Part shown: positions 28,248-38,578 of the stretch, one piece after another | Numbering within the stretch: position 1 is the first letter of the stretch | Layout: every line of letters starts with the position of its first letter | Assembly: GCA_028244835.1 (NCBI GenBank) | Contig: JAOKBJ010000002.1 | Coordinates: forward strand, 76,942 to 140,941 | DNA length: 64,000 nt | Direction of reading: 5' to 3' | DNA from: Methylophilaceae bacterium | Lineage (GTDB): Bacteria > Pseudomonadota > Gammaproteobacteria > Burkholderiales > Methylophilaceae | Program-made: the position numbers and the translations under genes | Notes under the pieces: generated by a model | Database searches by the model: none | What the model saw: the letters and a program-made list of their open reading frames with translations, nothing else | What the model was told of the DNA's origin: nothing

Positions 28248-28733
28248 TTAAGATTTTTTAGCGTCTTTTTTTTGTTTTTCCTGCATATATAAAGCTTCAA
28301 AATTTATTGGCTGCAATTGAACAGGGTTAAATCCTGCTTTTACAGTAAAATTTGCAATTGCTTCTCTTGCGTATGGGAATAAAATATTGGGACAAGTGAT
28401 TGAAAGAACAGTCTCCAATCCTTCATCAGGAATATTCGTAATAGCAAAAATTCCTGCCTGGACCAAATCTACAACAAAAGCAGTTTGATCATTAATTTTA
28501 GAAGTTATTGTCAATTGAAGTGATACTTCAAAAAAATCATCTGCAAGAGGCTTTGTTTCATTGCTTAATTCTACAGAAACCTTCGGAGTATCTCGACTAG
28601 TGAATATCTCTGGTGAATTTGGAACCTCAACTGATACATCTTTCAAGTATAATTTCTCTATTGCAAACCCAGGCTGGCTATCTTTACCTACCTTAACTTT
28701 TGCTTTTGATTTATTTTTTTTATCTGCTGCCAT
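28248..28733 (-). CDS. secB: Protein-export chaperone SecB
   Basis: SecB holds preproteins unfolded and delivers them to SecA. The 161-residue protein has a Lys-rich N-terminal tail, then FAIEKLYLKDVSVEVPNSPE, VSLQLTITSKINDQTAFVVD and the C-terminal CPNILFPYAREAIANFTVKAGF with PVQLQPINFEALY, all SecB hallmarks. The C-terminal extension is Lys-rich. It lies 94 bases downstream of grxC and has a GGGGAAA ribosome site. Confidence 0.97.
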   Translation of the reverse strand: MAADKKNKSKAKVKVGKDSQPGFAIEKLYLKDVSVEVPNSPEIFTSRDTPKVSVELSNETKPLADDFFEVSLQLTITSKINDQTAFVVDLVQAGIFAITNIPDEGLETVLSITCPNILFPYAREAIANFTVKAGFNPVQLQPINFEALYMQEKQKKDAKKS

Positions 28734-28827
28734 ATTTTCCCCAATTTTTTAATATCTATAAGTTAATCAAACTAAAACGCTATTCTATCGGTTTAAACGA
28801 TAAGAATGAAGTGTTAACGGTAAGTTT

Positions 28828-29088
28828 TTAATTTACTGTCAATAATTTATCTAATTCCCCAGATAAATCAGCTGCTCTTAGCTCTTGGAAGCCGCCGATA
28901 TATAATTCATCAATAAATATCTGAGGAACGGTTCGCTTCCCTGTAATTTTTATCATTTTCTCTAATTCTCTAGGGTCGTCATCTATTAATATTTTTTCAA
29001 TTACATCGAAACCCTTCTCTGAAAAAAGTCTTACAGCATTTGAACAATAGGGACAGTAGGAGCTTGTATACATTAATATTTTTTTCAT
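28828..29088 (-). CDS. grxC: Glutaredoxin 3
   Basis: This 86-residue dithiol glutaredoxin has the active site SSYCPYCSNAVRLF, the cis-Pro segment KRTVPQIFID and the GSH-binding GGFQEL. It reduces disulfides with glutathione in the cytosol. It overlaps the upstream rhodanese gene by 4 bases. The rhodanese-grxC-secB order is widely conserved in proteobacteria. Confidence 0.95.
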   Translation of the reverse strand: MKKILMYTSSYCPYCSNAVRLFSEKGFDVIEKILIDDDPRELEKMIKITGKRTVPQIFIDELYIGGFQELRAADLSGELDKLLTVN

Positions 29089-29498
29089 ACATTTTTCTCT
29101 GAAACAGGGAGTTGCAATTTAATCCACTCTGAAAAACCACCTTCAATACTCATTACTGATTTAAATCCTTTCTGACTTAAAATTCTCATTGCCCTTCCTG
29201 AGCTATTGCCAGAACCACAATATACTAATATTGTTTTTTTAGACTCCCTCTTAAGTCTATCTATAGATTCGGGAAGATTTAAAAGGCTTATATTTATAGC
29301 ATTCGGTATATGGCCAACATTAAACTTTTTTTCGTCTCTAACGTCAATAATTACACAAGCTTCTCTATTCATAAGTAATACTGCATTCTCAACCTTTATT
29401 CTTATAACGCCTCCAGATAAAGCCTGAGGAAACAAAAGTAAAAGACCCGAAGTGATAATAATAAAAACTAGTAAATAGTCATTCAATGATAGATCCAA
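29085..29498 (-). CDS. Membrane-anchored rhodanese-like protein (YibN type)
   Basis: The 137-residue protein has one N-terminal membrane helix (DYLLVFIIITSGLLLLFPQA) and a single rhodanese domain with ACVIIDVRDEKKFNVGHIPN and the active-site loop VYCGSGNSSGRAM. The loop keeps the catalytic Cys. The E. coli homologue is YibN, in the same place before grxC and secB. The start is TTG at 29498, preceded by AAAGGAAA at good distance. Sulfur-transfer partners are unknown. Confidence 0.88.
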   Translation of the reverse strand: MDLSLNDYLLVFIIITSGLLLLFPQALSGGVIRIKVENAVLLMNREACVIIDVRDEKKFNVGHIPNAINISLLNLPESIDRLKRESKKTILVYCGSGNSSGRAMRILSQKGFKSVMSIEGGFSEWIKLQLPVSEKNV

Positions 29499-29511
29499 AA
29501 AATTTCCTTTT

Positions 29512-29565
29512 AAATATAAAACATTTATGATTTAGCATAGCTAAATCGAAAAGTGGCATTATAAT
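29512..29565. promoter_or_regulatory. Divergent promoters sharing a perfect palindrome (rhodanese / gpmI)
   Basis: The 105-base divergent gap contains arms GATTTAGC (29529-29536) and GCTAAATC (29540-29547) around ATA, an uninterrupted 8-bp dyad. A perfect plus-strand -10 TATAAT lies at 29560-29565 for gpmI. A minus-strand TATATT lies at 29512-29517 for the rhodanese operon. The palindrome sits where the -35 of both promoters would be, and neither has a TTGACA-like -35. One protein bound here could control both directions. Confidence 0.6.
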
Positions 29566-29603
29566 TGAACGTTAAGATATAAGAAAATAAATTTTAAATA
29601 AAA

Positions 29604-31148
29604 ATGCAAAAAAAACCAATAGTTTTACTTATTTTAGATGGCTTCGGACATAGTGACAATCACGAGTTTAATGCCATATCCAAGGCTAACACACCAAATT
29701 GGGACTCTTTAAATAAAAAATATTTAAATACATTGATTAATGCTTCAGAGTCATATGTTGGGCTTCCTTCTGGCCAAATGGGCAATTCAGAGGTTGGGCA
29801 TCTAAATATTGGCTCAGGTAGAGTAATACATCAAGATATAGCACGCATAAACCTGAGCATAAAAAATAAAAAATTTTTTTCGCAGTCCTTACTAAATGAA
29901 AATTTCCAATCACTAAATAAAAACAATAAAACATTACATATTTTTGGTCTTTTATCAGATGGAGGTGTTCATAGCCATATAAATCATTTCGATGCTATTT
30001 TGAAGCTAGCAAAGCAAAATAATTTAGAAAAAGTTTACGTTCATGCATTTTTAGATGGGAGAGATACACCACCCAAAAGTGCTGAAAAATATATTGCAAG
30101 TATAGAAAAATCTTTTCAAAATTATAAAACAGGTGAGCTTGCATCAATATCTGGAAGATTTTATTCAATGGACAGAGATAATAGATGGGAAAGAACTGAA
30201 GCTGCATTTAACTTGTTAGTTCATGCGAAAGCTAAATATAAAAAAAACTCACCTCAAGAAGCAATAAAAGAAGCTTACAAAAGAAACGAAACTGATGAAT
30301 TTATTACTCCGACACTAGTAAAAATAAATGGTGAATTTGAAGGAATTAAAGATAATGACACAATAGTATTTATGAATTTCAGATCTGATCGTGCAAGACA
30401 AATAACAGATGCAATTTTAAATGATAATTTTAACCATTTTGATAGAAAGCTACCCCCGAAGAACTTAACCTACTTCACACTAACCGAGTATGATAAAAAA
30501 CAAAAAAAGGCGCAACCGATTTTTGAGCCAATACAAATAAATAATTCATTAGGACAAGTTATTTCAGAAAAAGGAAAAACACAACTAAGAATTGCTGAAA
30601 CAGAAAAGTATCCTCATGTTACTTTCTTTTTTAATGGAGGAGAAGAGAATATATATCCTGGAGAAGATAGAATTCTAGTCCCATCTCCAAAAGTAGAAAC
30701 TTATGATTTAAAACCTGAAATGAGTGCTTACGAAGTAACAGATAAATTATGTAAAGCGATAAAGGACCAGAAATATGATGTCATAATTTGTAATTATGCA
30801 AATGCTGATATGGTAGGTCACACTGGAAATATAGACGCAGCCATTAAAGCAATTGAATCACTAGATAATTGCGTTGGTAAAGTTTCTGATGCTATAAAAG
30901 AAAATAATGGTCATATGCTGATAACGGCAGATCATGGAAATATTGAACTTATGATGGATGAAAAAAATAATCAATTACACACACAACATACTACAAATTT
31001 AGTGCCTTTTGTCTATATGGGTAAGAAATCTTCTATAACTAAAAAAAATGGGTGCCTGTCAGATATAGCTCCAACAATACTTTATATTATGGGAGAAAAA
31101 CCGCCAAAAGAAATGACAGGAAAAACTCTAATAAAATTTAATGAATAA
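29604..31148 (+). CDS. gpmI: 2,3-bisphosphoglycerate-independent phosphoglycerate mutase
   Basis: GpmI interconverts 3- and 2-phosphoglycerate with two manganese ions. The 514-residue protein shows LILDGFGHSD (metal Asp), the catalytic Ser in GQMGNSEVGHLNIG, HAFLDGRDTPPKS, RSDRARQI, the metal-binding NYANADMVGHTG and TADHGNIE. All the alkaline-phosphatase-superfamily ligands are present. It overlaps envC by 8 bases, the E. coli order. Confidence 0.97.
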   Translation: MQKKPIVLLILDGFGHSDNHEFNAISKANTPNWDSLNKKYLNTLINASESYVGLPSGQMGNSEVGHLNIGSGRVIHQDIARINLSIKNKKFFSQSLLNENFQSLNKNNKTLHIFGLLSDGGVHSHINHFDAILKLAKQNNLEKVYVHAFLDGRDTPPKSAEKYIASIEKSFQNYKTGELASISGRFYSMDRDNRWERTEAAFNLLVHAKAKYKKNSPQEAIKEAYKRNETDEFITPTLVKINGEFEGIKDNDTIVFMNFRSDRARQITDAILNDNFNHFDRKLPPKNLTYFTLTEYDKKQKKAQPIFEPIQINNSLGQVISEKGKTQLRIAETEKYPHVTFFFNGGEENIYPGEDRILVPSPKVETYDLKPEMSAYEVTDKLCKAIKDQKYDVIICNYANADMVGHTGNIDAAIKAIESLDNCVGKVSDAIKENNGHMLITADHGNIELMMDEKNNQLHTQHTTNLVPFVYMGKKSSITKKNGCLSDIAPTILYIMGEKPPKEMTGKTLIKFNE

Positions 31149-32358
31149 CAATTCTTTCTCAAAAAATACTTTCAGAGCTATTATATTTTTTCATTTATTA
31201 ATATTTGCATCTTTATGCTTTGCAGAAAATGAAGCTACTAAAACAAAAAAAAATCTTCTTAAAATACAAGAAGAAATTAATCAACTTGATCAAAATATAA
31301 AAAAAAATACAAAGACTAAGAAAGACTTATCGTCTGAGCTAAAACAAAAAGAAAAAAAAATAAGTAAAACAAAAAAAGAACTTTATAGAATAAAGAAAAA
31401 ATTTAAAATCAATAAAAATAAGATTAAAAAATTTAATGCACAACTTATTAAACTTGAAAAAAAAATAAAATTAAAAAAGAAAGCACTTTCTTCTCGACTC
31501 TATCAATCATACACAAAAGGTAATCCTGGATATTTACAAATGTATTTAGGAGGAATTAATCCAAGTCAGATCTCAAGAGAGTCTTACTATATTGGTTACT
31601 ATAGTAAACAACAAGATGTTGAGATTAAGGCAATTAAAAAAGCTTATAAACAAATTGAAGATACAAAAAAATTAACAAATCAAACATTAAAAAAAGTTCT
31701 CTCACTAAAAAAAAGAAAAGAAAGAAATGCAAAAAAACTTAAGAAACAAAAAAGGGATAAAGCTAAAGTAATTAAAAAAATTAATAAAAAATTATTATCA
31801 CAAAAAAAAACGAAGCAAAAATTAATTAAAAATGAAAAAAAATTAACTACTATCTTTAAGGCATTACAAAAAAAAATTAAGACTGATGCTAATAGAAAAA
31901 AAATTAAGACAACTAAGACTGATAGTAAATCAATCCCAGATAGTAAATTTGATGGTATTAACTTTAGAAAACTCAAAGGAAAATTAAAACTTCCTGTTAA
32001 AGGAAAAATAATACATAAATATAATTCAAAAAGAAAAGATACTGGTGTGGCCTGGAAGGGAATTTTTATCAAAGCAAAAGAAGGTAGAGATGTTTATGCT
32101 ATTGCGTCAGGCAAGGTTGTATTTTCGGATTGGATAAAAGGATTTGGTAATATTATTATAATTGACCATGGTAAAGGCTATATGAGCCTTTATGGAAATA
32201 ATTCTTCCCTACTTAAAGAAAGTAATGACATTGTAAAAGGTGGTTCAGTTATTGCACTTGTAGGCAATAGTGGAGGAAATTCAACTAATGGCCTTTATTA
32301 TGAATTAAGGAAGAATAGTAAGCCATTTAACCCATTAAAATGGACAACTTTTAAATAA
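31141..32358 (+). CDS. envC: Murein hydrolase activator EnvC
   Basis: EnvC activates amidases at the division septum. The 405-residue protein has a signal peptide ending near LCFAE, two long Lys-rich coiled coils (about residues 30-120 and 150-255), and a C-terminal LytM/M23 domain from about residue 285. The zinc ligands of active M23 peptidases are missing: the region reads YMSLYGNNSS where active enzymes have YxHL, and LYYELR where they have HxH. This fits the non-catalytic activator role. The coil DNA is full of A runs up to nine bases. It faces yjbQ with one base between the stops. Confidence 0.93.
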   Translation: MNNNSFSKNTFRAIIFFHLLIFASLCFAENEATKTKKNLLKIQEEINQLDQNIKKNTKTKKDLSSELKQKEKKISKTKKELYRIKKKFKINKNKIKKFNAQLIKLEKKIKLKKKALSSRLYQSYTKGNPGYLQMYLGGINPSQISRESYYIGYYSKQQDVEIKAIKKAYKQIEDTKKLTNQTLKKVLSLKKRKERNAKKLKKQKRDKAKVIKKINKKLLSQKKTKQKLIKNEKKLTTIFKALQKKIKTDANRKKIKTTKTDSKSIPDSKFDGINFRKLKGKLKLPVKGKIIHKYNSKRKDTGVAWKGIFIKAKEGRDVYAIASGKVVFSDWIKGFGNIIIIDHGKGYMSLYGNNSSLLKESNDIVKGGSVIALVGNSGGNSTNGLYYELRKNSKPFNPLKWTTFK

Positions 32359-32359
32359 A

Positions 32360-32779
32360 CTAATTTCCAATTAAGTGAATTTTTACTTTTCTGTTGAATT
32401 CGCTGTATCGGTGTTCAAAAATATAAACCCCCTGCCACTGTCCCAGTAAAAGTTTTTTGTTTCTTACTGGAACTGATATGTTGATTTGAGTTAATGCTGT
32501 TCTTATATGAGCTGGCATATCATCATCACCCTCTATTGTGTGAGTGAATAAAGGATCTCCATCTTTAACTAATCTAGAAAAAAAACTTTCTATATCTCTT
32601 TGAACGTCTGAGTCATAATTTTCATTTAGCAATAGACTTGCTGATGTATGTTGAATAAGAAGTGTGAGTAGTCCATCTTGAATTTCTTGCTTATCAATCC
32701 AATCAACAATACTTAGTGTTATATCATAAAGCCCACGCCCCTGTGTATGTAAAGTTATTTCATCAAAACTTTGCTTCAT
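32360..32779 (-). CDS. YjbQ/UPF0047 family protein
   Basis: This 139-residue single-domain protein shows the family signatures LLIQHTSASLLLNEN, ESFFSRLV, ILT-like GDDDMPAHIRTAL, and LLGQWQGVYIFEHR. Members form trimers with a metal-like site and have weak thiamine-phosphate synthase activity in vitro; the true role is unclear. It overlaps lspA by 4 bases at its start and is convergent with envC. Confidence 0.92.
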   Translation of the reverse strand: MKQSFDEITLHTQGRGLYDITLSIVDWIDKQEIQDGLLTLLIQHTSASLLLNENYDSDVQRDIESFFSRLVKDGDPLFTHTIEGDDDMPAHIRTALTQINISVPVRNKKLLLGQWQGVYIFEHRYSEFNRKVKIHLIGN

Positions 32780-33240
32780 TTTGAGTGTGACTTTTTAATC
32801 ATTGTGTCATAAATTATTATTAGTACTCCGATAGTTATAGCAGCATCTGCAATATTAAATGCAGGCCAATAATAATCATTAAAATGAAAATATAAAAAAT
32901 CAGTTACGTAGCCCAAAGAAATTCGATCGTAAAGATTACCTAAAGCACCCCCCAATAACAATGATAAGCCTAGAGCTGTATAAAAATCATCTTTATGTTT
33001 TTTTATCATAATAATAATAAATACAGATGCCATTGTCGCAACTATTGATAAAAAATACCTTTGCCACCCACCCGCATCACTCAAAAAACTAAATGCAGCT
33101 CCTTCATTTTTAAAATGTACAAGATAAAAATATGGATTGATTCTGATATATTGAGTATCAAAAATATTCTTAATTATTAGTGCCTTTGTAAGCTGGTCTG
33201 ATAAAAAGACTAAGCTAGATAATATAAAATATTTAAGCAT
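32776..33240 (-). CDS. lspA: Lipoprotein signal peptidase
   Basis: LspA cleaves signal peptides from diacylglyceryl-modified prolipoproteins in the inner membrane. The 154-residue protein has four hydrophobic segments, starting [19 protein letters not shown], and the two catalytic Asp motifs [15 protein letters not shown] and [12 protein letters not shown] start at ATG 33240, preceded by AGGAAAGGAAG; this overlaps ileS by 8 bases and gives the normal length. The longer frame to 33309 would add 23 charged residues unlike the family. LptE and the lipoprotein at 56963 are likely substrates. Confidence 0.95.
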   Translation of the reverse strand: MLKYFILSSLVFLSDQLTKALIIKNIFDTQYIRINPYFYLVHFKNEGAAFSFLSDAGGWQRYFLSIVATMASVFIIIMIKKHKDDFYTALGLSLLLGGALGNLYDRISLGYVTDFLYFHFNDYYWPAFNIADAAITIGVLIIIYDTMIKKSHSK

Positions 33241-36001
33241 GCTTCCTTTCCTCACCCTCCTCAAAAAGATTACTAATGCATCTTTTACATATCGTAGGGT
33301 GTTTATCATTCTGTCCTATATCTTCAACATAATGCCAACACCTTTCACATTTATTACTCTTACTGGCGCTAACCTCAATTTCTAAAGCTTTTTGTGACTC
33401 CTCAAGAGTGCTATTTGATGTAATGAGAATATATTTTAATTCGTTACCAAAAAAAGATAGGCTTTTATAAATATCTGAAGGTGCTGAAATTTTTAATTCA
33501 GCCTGAAGTGAAGAACCAACAACACCCTCTTCCCTGAGTGCTTCTATTTTTTTATTAGCTAAGTTTCTAACATTGAGTATATGCTGCCATCCTAACAACT
33601 CTTTTTCAGAAAGGCCATGGCTAGGTAATTCATACCAATTCTCAACAAAAATAGTACTTTTATTATCTTTATTTACCACATTCCATAACTCTTCAGCAGT
33701 AAAGCTTAAAACAGGAGCCATAAGCCTTATAAGTGATTGCGCAATATGGAACAATGCAGTTTGTGCAGACCTTCTGCCATGAGAGTTTTCAGCTGTCGTA
33801 TACAATCTATCTTTTAATATATCAAGATAAAAACCTCCCATATCTTCAGAACAAAACGATAAAAACTTTTGCATTGCTAGATAAAAATCAAATGCGTCAT
33901 AATCTTTTATAATATTACTTTGTAACTCTCCAACTAAATATAATCCATAACGATCAATTGACAACATGTCTTTTGAACTAATTAACATTTTCTTTGAATC
34001 AAAATCTTCTAAATTTGCCGATAAGAATCTTAACGTGTTTCTTATTCTCCGATAACTTTCTGAAACTCTTTTTATAATCTCATTTGAAATATTTAACTCG
34101 CCTGAGTAATCTGTTGTCGCTACCCACAATCTTAGAATATCAGCACCGAATTGGTCCATTATTTTTTGTGGTGCGATAACATTTCCTTTTGACTTACTCA
34201 TCTTGTAGCCTTGCCCATCAACCACAAATCCATGTGTCAAAAGAGACTTATAAGGTGCATTTCCATTAATTGCACAACTTGTAAGAAGGCTTGATTGAAA
34301 CCATCCTCTATGTTGATCTGAGCCTTCAAGATATAAATCAGCTGGAGATGTTAAATCATCTCTAGCCTCTAAAACTGATTGATGGGTTGTTCCAGAGTCA
34401 AACCAAACATCAAGTGTGTCATTTATTTTAATATAATTCTCAACATCCTCGCCCAAGATTGATTTTGAATCCATATTAAACCAGGCATCGACTCCTTCTT
34501 TTTCAATCTTTCGAGCAACAATTTCAAAAAATTTAAGCGTATCTGGGTGGGGGATATCAGTATCCTTATGAATAAATATTGGGATTGGAACTCCCCAATT
34601 TCTTTGCCTTGAGATACACCAGTCAGGTCTCCCCTCAATCATAGACTCAAGACGTTTTTTACCCCACTCAGGGTAAAATTTAGTTTTACTTACTCCCTTT
34701 TTTGCTAATTCTCTAAGAGAATTTTTATCAGAACCTTTATGCTCCATTCCAATAAACCATTGAGGTGTTGCTCTAAAAATAATTGGCGATCTATGACGCC
34801 AGCAGTGAGGATAGCTATGAATAAATTTTTCTTCGTTTACCAACAAATTCTTACTTTTTAAAATATCAATAACTTTAGGATTAGCTTCCCATACAGTTAA
34901 GCCTGAAAAATATAAAATATTATTTTTAAATTTCCCTTTTGCATCAACTGGATTTTCTACTGGTAAGTTATATTTTATCCCAACAATATAATCATCTAAC
35001 CCATGAGCTGGTGCTGTATGGACTAAACCAGTACCTGTTTCAGTCGTTACATGGTCACCGCATATAATTGGAACATTTTTCTCTATAAATGGATGTGAAA
35101 ATAATACCCCTTCTAAATCCGAGCCTTTGCAAGTTCCAACTTTTGTTGATGACAAATCATAAGTTTTAAATTTAGTATCAGCTAATTCATCTGCAAGAAT
35201 AAAAAAATTATTTTTGCATTTATATAAACCATATTGAAATTTTGGATTAACTGAAATTGCCTCATTTGCCGGCAAGGTCCAAGGTGTAGTTGTCCAGATA
35301 ATAGCAGAAGCTTTTCCTACCTCTTTAACTCCAAAAATATTTTCAATGTCTTTAGAGTTAAGGCAATCAAATTGAACATCAATCGCAAGTGAAGGTTTAT
35401 CTTCATACTCAACTTCTGCTTCAGCTAATGCTGATGCACAATCAGTGCACCAATGAACTGGTTTATTTCCTTGGTACAACAATCCTTTATCATAAATTTT
35501 TGCAAGAGATCTAACTATATTCGCTTCAGTTTTAAAATTTATTGTAAGGTAAGGATTGTCCCAATCTCCAAGAACACCCAACCTCTTAAAATCATTTTTC
35601 TGTTTTTCTACCTGAATTAATGCGTATTCGCGACAAAGCTCTCTAAATTTATTTGGATCAATATCTTTACCATTCTCTTTCTCAACTACTAGCTCAATTG
35701 GAAGGCCATGACAATCCCATCCAGGAACATAAGGTGCATCAAAGCCAGAAATTGTTTTAGATTTAATAATAAAATCTTTTAAGATTTTATTAACAGCATG
35801 ACCTATATGGATATCTCCATTTGCATATGGGGGTCCATCATGCAAGATATATTTTTTCTTGCCCTTTCTTGCAGTCCTAATTTTTTTGTAAAAATCTTTC
35901 TTCACCCATTCCTTAGCCCACTCTGGCTCTCTTTTTGCTAGATTGCCACGCATTGGAAATTCTGTATCAGGAAGATTTAATTTATATTTATTGTCAGTCA
36001 T
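33233..36001 (-). CDS. ileS: Isoleucyl-tRNA synthetase
   Basis: IleS charges tRNA-Ile and edits valine. The 922-residue class Ia enzyme shows the HIGH-type motif [18 protein letters not shown] near residue 60, the CP1 editing domain with [12 protein letters not shown], the KMSKS loop [15 protein letters not shown] near residue 600, and a C-terminal zinc finger CERCWHYV with CKRC. It sits between ribF and lspA with 8-base overlaps on both sides, the common ribF-ileS-lspA order. Confidence 0.97.
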   Translation of the reverse strand: MTDNKYKLNLPDTEFPMRGNLAKREPEWAKEWVKKDFYKKIRTARKGKKKYILHDGPPYANGDIHIGHAVNKILKDFIIKSKTISGFDAPYVPGWDCHGLPIELVVEKENGKDIDPNKFRELCREYALIQVEKQKNDFKRLGVLGDWDNPYLTINFKTEANIVRSLAKIYDKGLLYQGNKPVHWCTDCASALAEAEVEYEDKPSLAIDVQFDCLNSKDIENIFGVKEVGKASAIIWTTTPWTLPANEAISVNPKFQYGLYKCKNNFFILADELADTKFKTYDLSSTKVGTCKGSDLEGVLFSHPFIEKNVPIICGDHVTTETGTGLVHTAPAHGLDDYIVGIKYNLPVENPVDAKGKFKNNILYFSGLTVWEANPKVIDILKSKNLLVNEEKFIHSYPHCWRHRSPIIFRATPQWFIGMEHKGSDKNSLRELAKKGVSKTKFYPEWGKKRLESMIEGRPDWCISRQRNWGVPIPIFIHKDTDIPHPDTLKFFEIVARKIEKEGVDAWFNMDSKSILGEDVENYIKINDTLDVWFDSGTTHQSVLEARDDLTSPADLYLEGSDQHRGWFQSSLLTSCAINGNAPYKSLLTHGFVVDGQGYKMSKSKGNVIAPQKIMDQFGADILRLWVATTDYSGELNISNEIIKRVSESYRRIRNTLRFLSANLEDFDSKKMLISSKDMLSIDRYGLYLVGELQSNIIKDYDAFDFYLAMQKFLSFCSEDMGGFYLDILKDRLYTTAENSHGRRSAQTALFHIAQSLIRLMAPVLSFTAEELWNVVNKDNKSTIFVENWYELPSHGLSEKELLGWQHILNVRNLANKKIEALREEGVVGSSLQAELKISAPSDIYKSLSFFGNELKYILITSNSTLEESQKALEIEVSASKSNKCERCWHYVEDIGQNDKHPTICKRCISNLFEEGEERKHA

Positions 36002-36896
36002 AATTTTTTAGAAAAGTTTTAGCATTAGCGATATCTTTCTTTATCTGTATTTTAAGCTCTTCTATTGATTTGAATTTTACTTCGTCCCTAATTTTCTTTA
36101 AAAAAGTGATATGAACATGTTGGCCATATAAATCTCTAGAAAAATCTAAAACATGAACCTCAAGAAGTAATTTTGAGATGCCAGTTATTGTTGGTCTTGT
36201 ACCTAAATTTGCTACTCCAAATTTATCATTTAATTTTACAGCAAAGACGCCCTTTATTGGGGGGCGATTATGAAACATATGGATATTTGCAGTAGGAAAA
36301 CCAATCTCTCTTCCTCTTTGATCGCCATAAATAACTTTTCCAGATATAGAATAATGCCTACCAAGTAAATCCTTGGCTAAGCCTAATTCACCTAATGATA
36401 ATGCTTCCCTTATTTGTGTGCTAGAAACTCTTTTATCATCTATAGTAATCTCTTTAACAATTAGAGTCTCAATGCCGCTTTTCTCTAAGTCTTTTATACC
36501 AGAATCTCTATTTATTCCATATCTAAAATCTTCACCTACTAAAATAGTTTTTGTTGAGAGTTGGTTTTTTAATTTTAGAACAAAGTTAGCGCCTGACATA
36601 TTAGCAAAACTTTTGTTAAATTTCACAATGTAAACACGATCAATTTTTTTTTCTATGAAAAATTCTATCTTTTCACGAAGGCTTGTTAGTCTGCTTGGAG
36701 CGTCTTTTGAAGTAAAGAACTCTTTTGGATGTGGTTCAAAAATCATAATTGCTGATTCTATTTTCAACTCTTTTGATTTAATTAATAATCCATTAATTAA
36801 TTCTTGATGTCCTAAATGTATTCCATCATAATTTCCTATTGTTAATACGCAAGGAAAATGCGAACCAGATTTGGGAATATGTCTATATATTTGCAT
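35994..36896 (-). CDS. ribF: Bifunctional riboflavin kinase / FAD synthetase
   Basis: RibF turns riboflavin into FMN and FAD. The 300-residue protein has an N-terminal nucleotidyltransferase domain with [16 protein letters not shown] and a later SSTQIREAL, and a C-terminal flavokinase domain (about residues 180-300) with [12 protein letters not shown] and KGVFAVKLN. The products feed the several flavoproteins in this window (aroC, UbiH pair, the FAD/Fe-S oxidoreductase). It overlaps ileS by 8 bases and follows murJ by three. Confidence 0.96.
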   Translation of the reverse strand: MQIYRHIPKSGSHFPCVLTIGNYDGIHLGHQELINGLLIKSKELKIESAIMIFEPHPKEFFTSKDAPSRLTSLREKIEFFIEKKIDRVYIVKFNKSFANMSGANFVLKLKNQLSTKTILVGEDFRYGINRDSGIKDLEKSGIETLIVKEITIDDKRVSSTQIREALSLGELGLAKDLLGRHYSISGKVIYGDQRGREIGFPTANIHMFHNRPPIKGVFAVKLNDKFGVANLGTRPTITGISKLLLEVHVLDFSRDLYGQHVHITFLKKIRDEVKFKSIEELKIQIKKDIANAKTFLKNYD

Positions 36897-36899
36897 TTA

Positions 36900-38435
36900 T
36901 TAAATTGTTTTCTTAAAGAAATCAGAAATATTCAATCTACATAATTTTAAAGCAATGAAGTACAAAATTATGCCAAACAATATTAAAGCTAACAGGTGAA
37001 TAAATCTATAAAAAGCTGAATAATTTATCCATAAATCAATTGTCCCTTTAAAATAAAGTAATCCAATCGCCATCACGAACGTTGCAAAAATTATTTTAAT
37101 TAAGAATATCATCCAATCAGCCTTCAATTTAAATATATTTCCCTTTTTTAAATGGTAAAAAAGTAACCCTGCATTAATACATGCCCCTATACCAATGGCT
37201 AAAGCTAATCCTGCGTGTTTTAAATACCCAATAAAAATTAAATTCATAAACTGCGTACACAACAAGGTAAATAAAGCAATTTTTACTGGTGTTTTAACAT
37301 TCTGTTGAGCATAAAATGCTGGTGCTAAAATTTTTATTAAAATTAATCCAACTAAACCAATACTATAAGCGGTTAATGCATACTGAGTCATCAAAACATC
37401 TGTCTCTGTAAAAGCGCCATAATAAAATAAAGTAGTTATTAAGGGAATGGCTAAAACTACTAAAGCCGTTGCAGCAGGTACTGCTAATAATAAACCTAAC
37501 CTCAAGCCCCAATTAACCAACTCCGAATAGTCTGCTGTTTTTTTACTAGAAAAACTTTTTGATAAATTTGGAAGTAAGATAGTACTCAAAGCAACTCCAA
37601 GAACGCCAGCAGGAAATTCCATAAGGCGATCAGCATAATACAGCCAAGATACACTTCCTGCAGCAAGAAAAGATGCAAAAATAGTATTAATTAATAAAGA
37701 GATTTGCATTATTGAGACTCCCAAGATTGCTGGCCCCATTAATCTTAATATTCTCCATACCCCCTTATCTTTTAGGTCTAAATTAAATTTAGGTAAACAG
37801 CCAATTTGCTTTAAAAAAGGAATCTGAAAAAATAATTGCAAAACACCTCCAAAAAATACTGCCCAAGCTAATACTTTGATAGGTTCTTCAAAAAAATCTG
37901 AAAAATATAATGCAGATACGATAAAAGAAATATTAAGCCAAACAGGAGTGAATGCTGGAACGATAAATTTTCCATATGTGTTTAGTATGCCTCCTGCCAT
38001 AGATACTAAAGATATAAAAAAGATATATGGAAATGTTATTTGAAGTAAATTAACAGTTAAATTAAATTTATCAGGATCTGCAATAAACCCAGGGGCGCTA
38101 ATATATATTAGCCAAGGAGCACCAAAAACTCCTAAAAGTGCAATGAAAACCAAAAAAATGCCTAATAAGGTAGCTACCTTATTAATTAAAAAATTTACTT
38201 CTAATTTTGATTTCTTATTTTTATATTCTGATAAAATTGGAATAAAAGCTTGTGTGAATGCACCTTCAGCAGATATCCTTCTAAGTAAGTTTGGTATTTT
38301 AAATGCCACGAAGAAAGCATCAGTTTCAATACCTACACCAAATATTCTTGCAATAATACTATCCCGAATAAACCCTAATATTCTGGATATAGTGGTCATT
38401 CCTCCAACGCTAGCAAGTGTTTTAAATAGATTCAT
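36900..38435 (-). CDS. murJ: Lipid II flippase MurJ
   Basis: MurJ moves lipid II across the inner membrane for peptidoglycan synthesis. The 511-residue polytopic protein belongs to the MOP superfamily and shows TTISRILGFIRDSIIARIFG at the N-terminus, DAFFVAFKIPNLLRRISAEG with essential arginines, and about 14 hydrophobic segments. It starts the minus-strand run murJ-ribF-ileS-lspA-yjbQ and is divergent from rpsT across 143 bases. Confidence 0.96.
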   Translation of the reverse strand: MNLFKTLASVGGMTTISRILGFIRDSIIARIFGVGIETDAFFVAFKIPNLLRRISAEGAFTQAFIPILSEYKNKKSKLEVNFLINKVATLLGIFLVFIALLGVFGAPWLIYISAPGFIADPDKFNLTVNLLQITFPYIFFISLVSMAGGILNTYGKFIVPAFTPVWLNISFIVSALYFSDFFEEPIKVLAWAVFFGGVLQLFFQIPFLKQIGCLPKFNLDLKDKGVWRILRLMGPAILGVSIMQISLLINTIFASFLAAGSVSWLYYADRLMEFPAGVLGVALSTILLPNLSKSFSSKKTADYSELVNWGLRLGLLLAVPAATALVVLAIPLITTLFYYGAFTETDVLMTQYALTAYSIGLVGLILIKILAPAFYAQQNVKTPVKIALFTLLCTQFMNLIFIGYLKHAGLALAIGIGACINAGLLFYHLKKGNIFKLKADWMIFLIKIIFATFVMAIGLLYFKGTIDLWINYSAFYRFIHLLALILFGIILYFIALKLCRLNISDFFKKTI

Positions 38436-38513
38436 AAATAGTCTTTACAATATTAACTTGATTTTATCATGCTAGGCAAAACTAAAATTAACAAAGTAAA
38501 TGTATTCAAATAC

Positions 38514-38552
38514 TTGTATCTATATGTGAAAATGGATAAACTACGTTTTCAC
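38514..38552 (+). promoter_or_regulatory. rpsT promoter with an inverted repeat over the -10
   Basis: A plus-strand promoter fits TTGTAT (38514-38519), a 17-base spacer and TAAACT (38537-38542). Arms GTGAAAA (38526-38532) and TTTTCAC (38546-38552) flank the -10 and the presumed start site. The dyad could be an operator or, if transcription starts earlier, a leader hairpin. The rpsT ribosome site is AAGGAT, seven bases before the ATG. Confidence 0.5.
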
Positions 38553-38578
38553 TAAAATATCGTAAATAAGGATGTAAT

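Noticed and set aside
31250-31950. Programmed slippage at the A runs of envC
   Set aside because: A runs of eight or nine occur, but the frame is intact to the conserved LytM domain and a downstream-frame product would be very short. Base composition explains the runs.
31680-32072. 130-residue open frame antisense to envC
   Set aside because: It is a Phe/Leu-rich mirror of the Lys-rich coiled coil on the other strand; A runs read backwards give long open T-rich frames. No start context or domain supports it.
33241-33309. N-terminal extension of lspA
   Set aside because: It would encode 23 charged residues from inside ileS; the internal ATG has a good ribosome site and standard family length.
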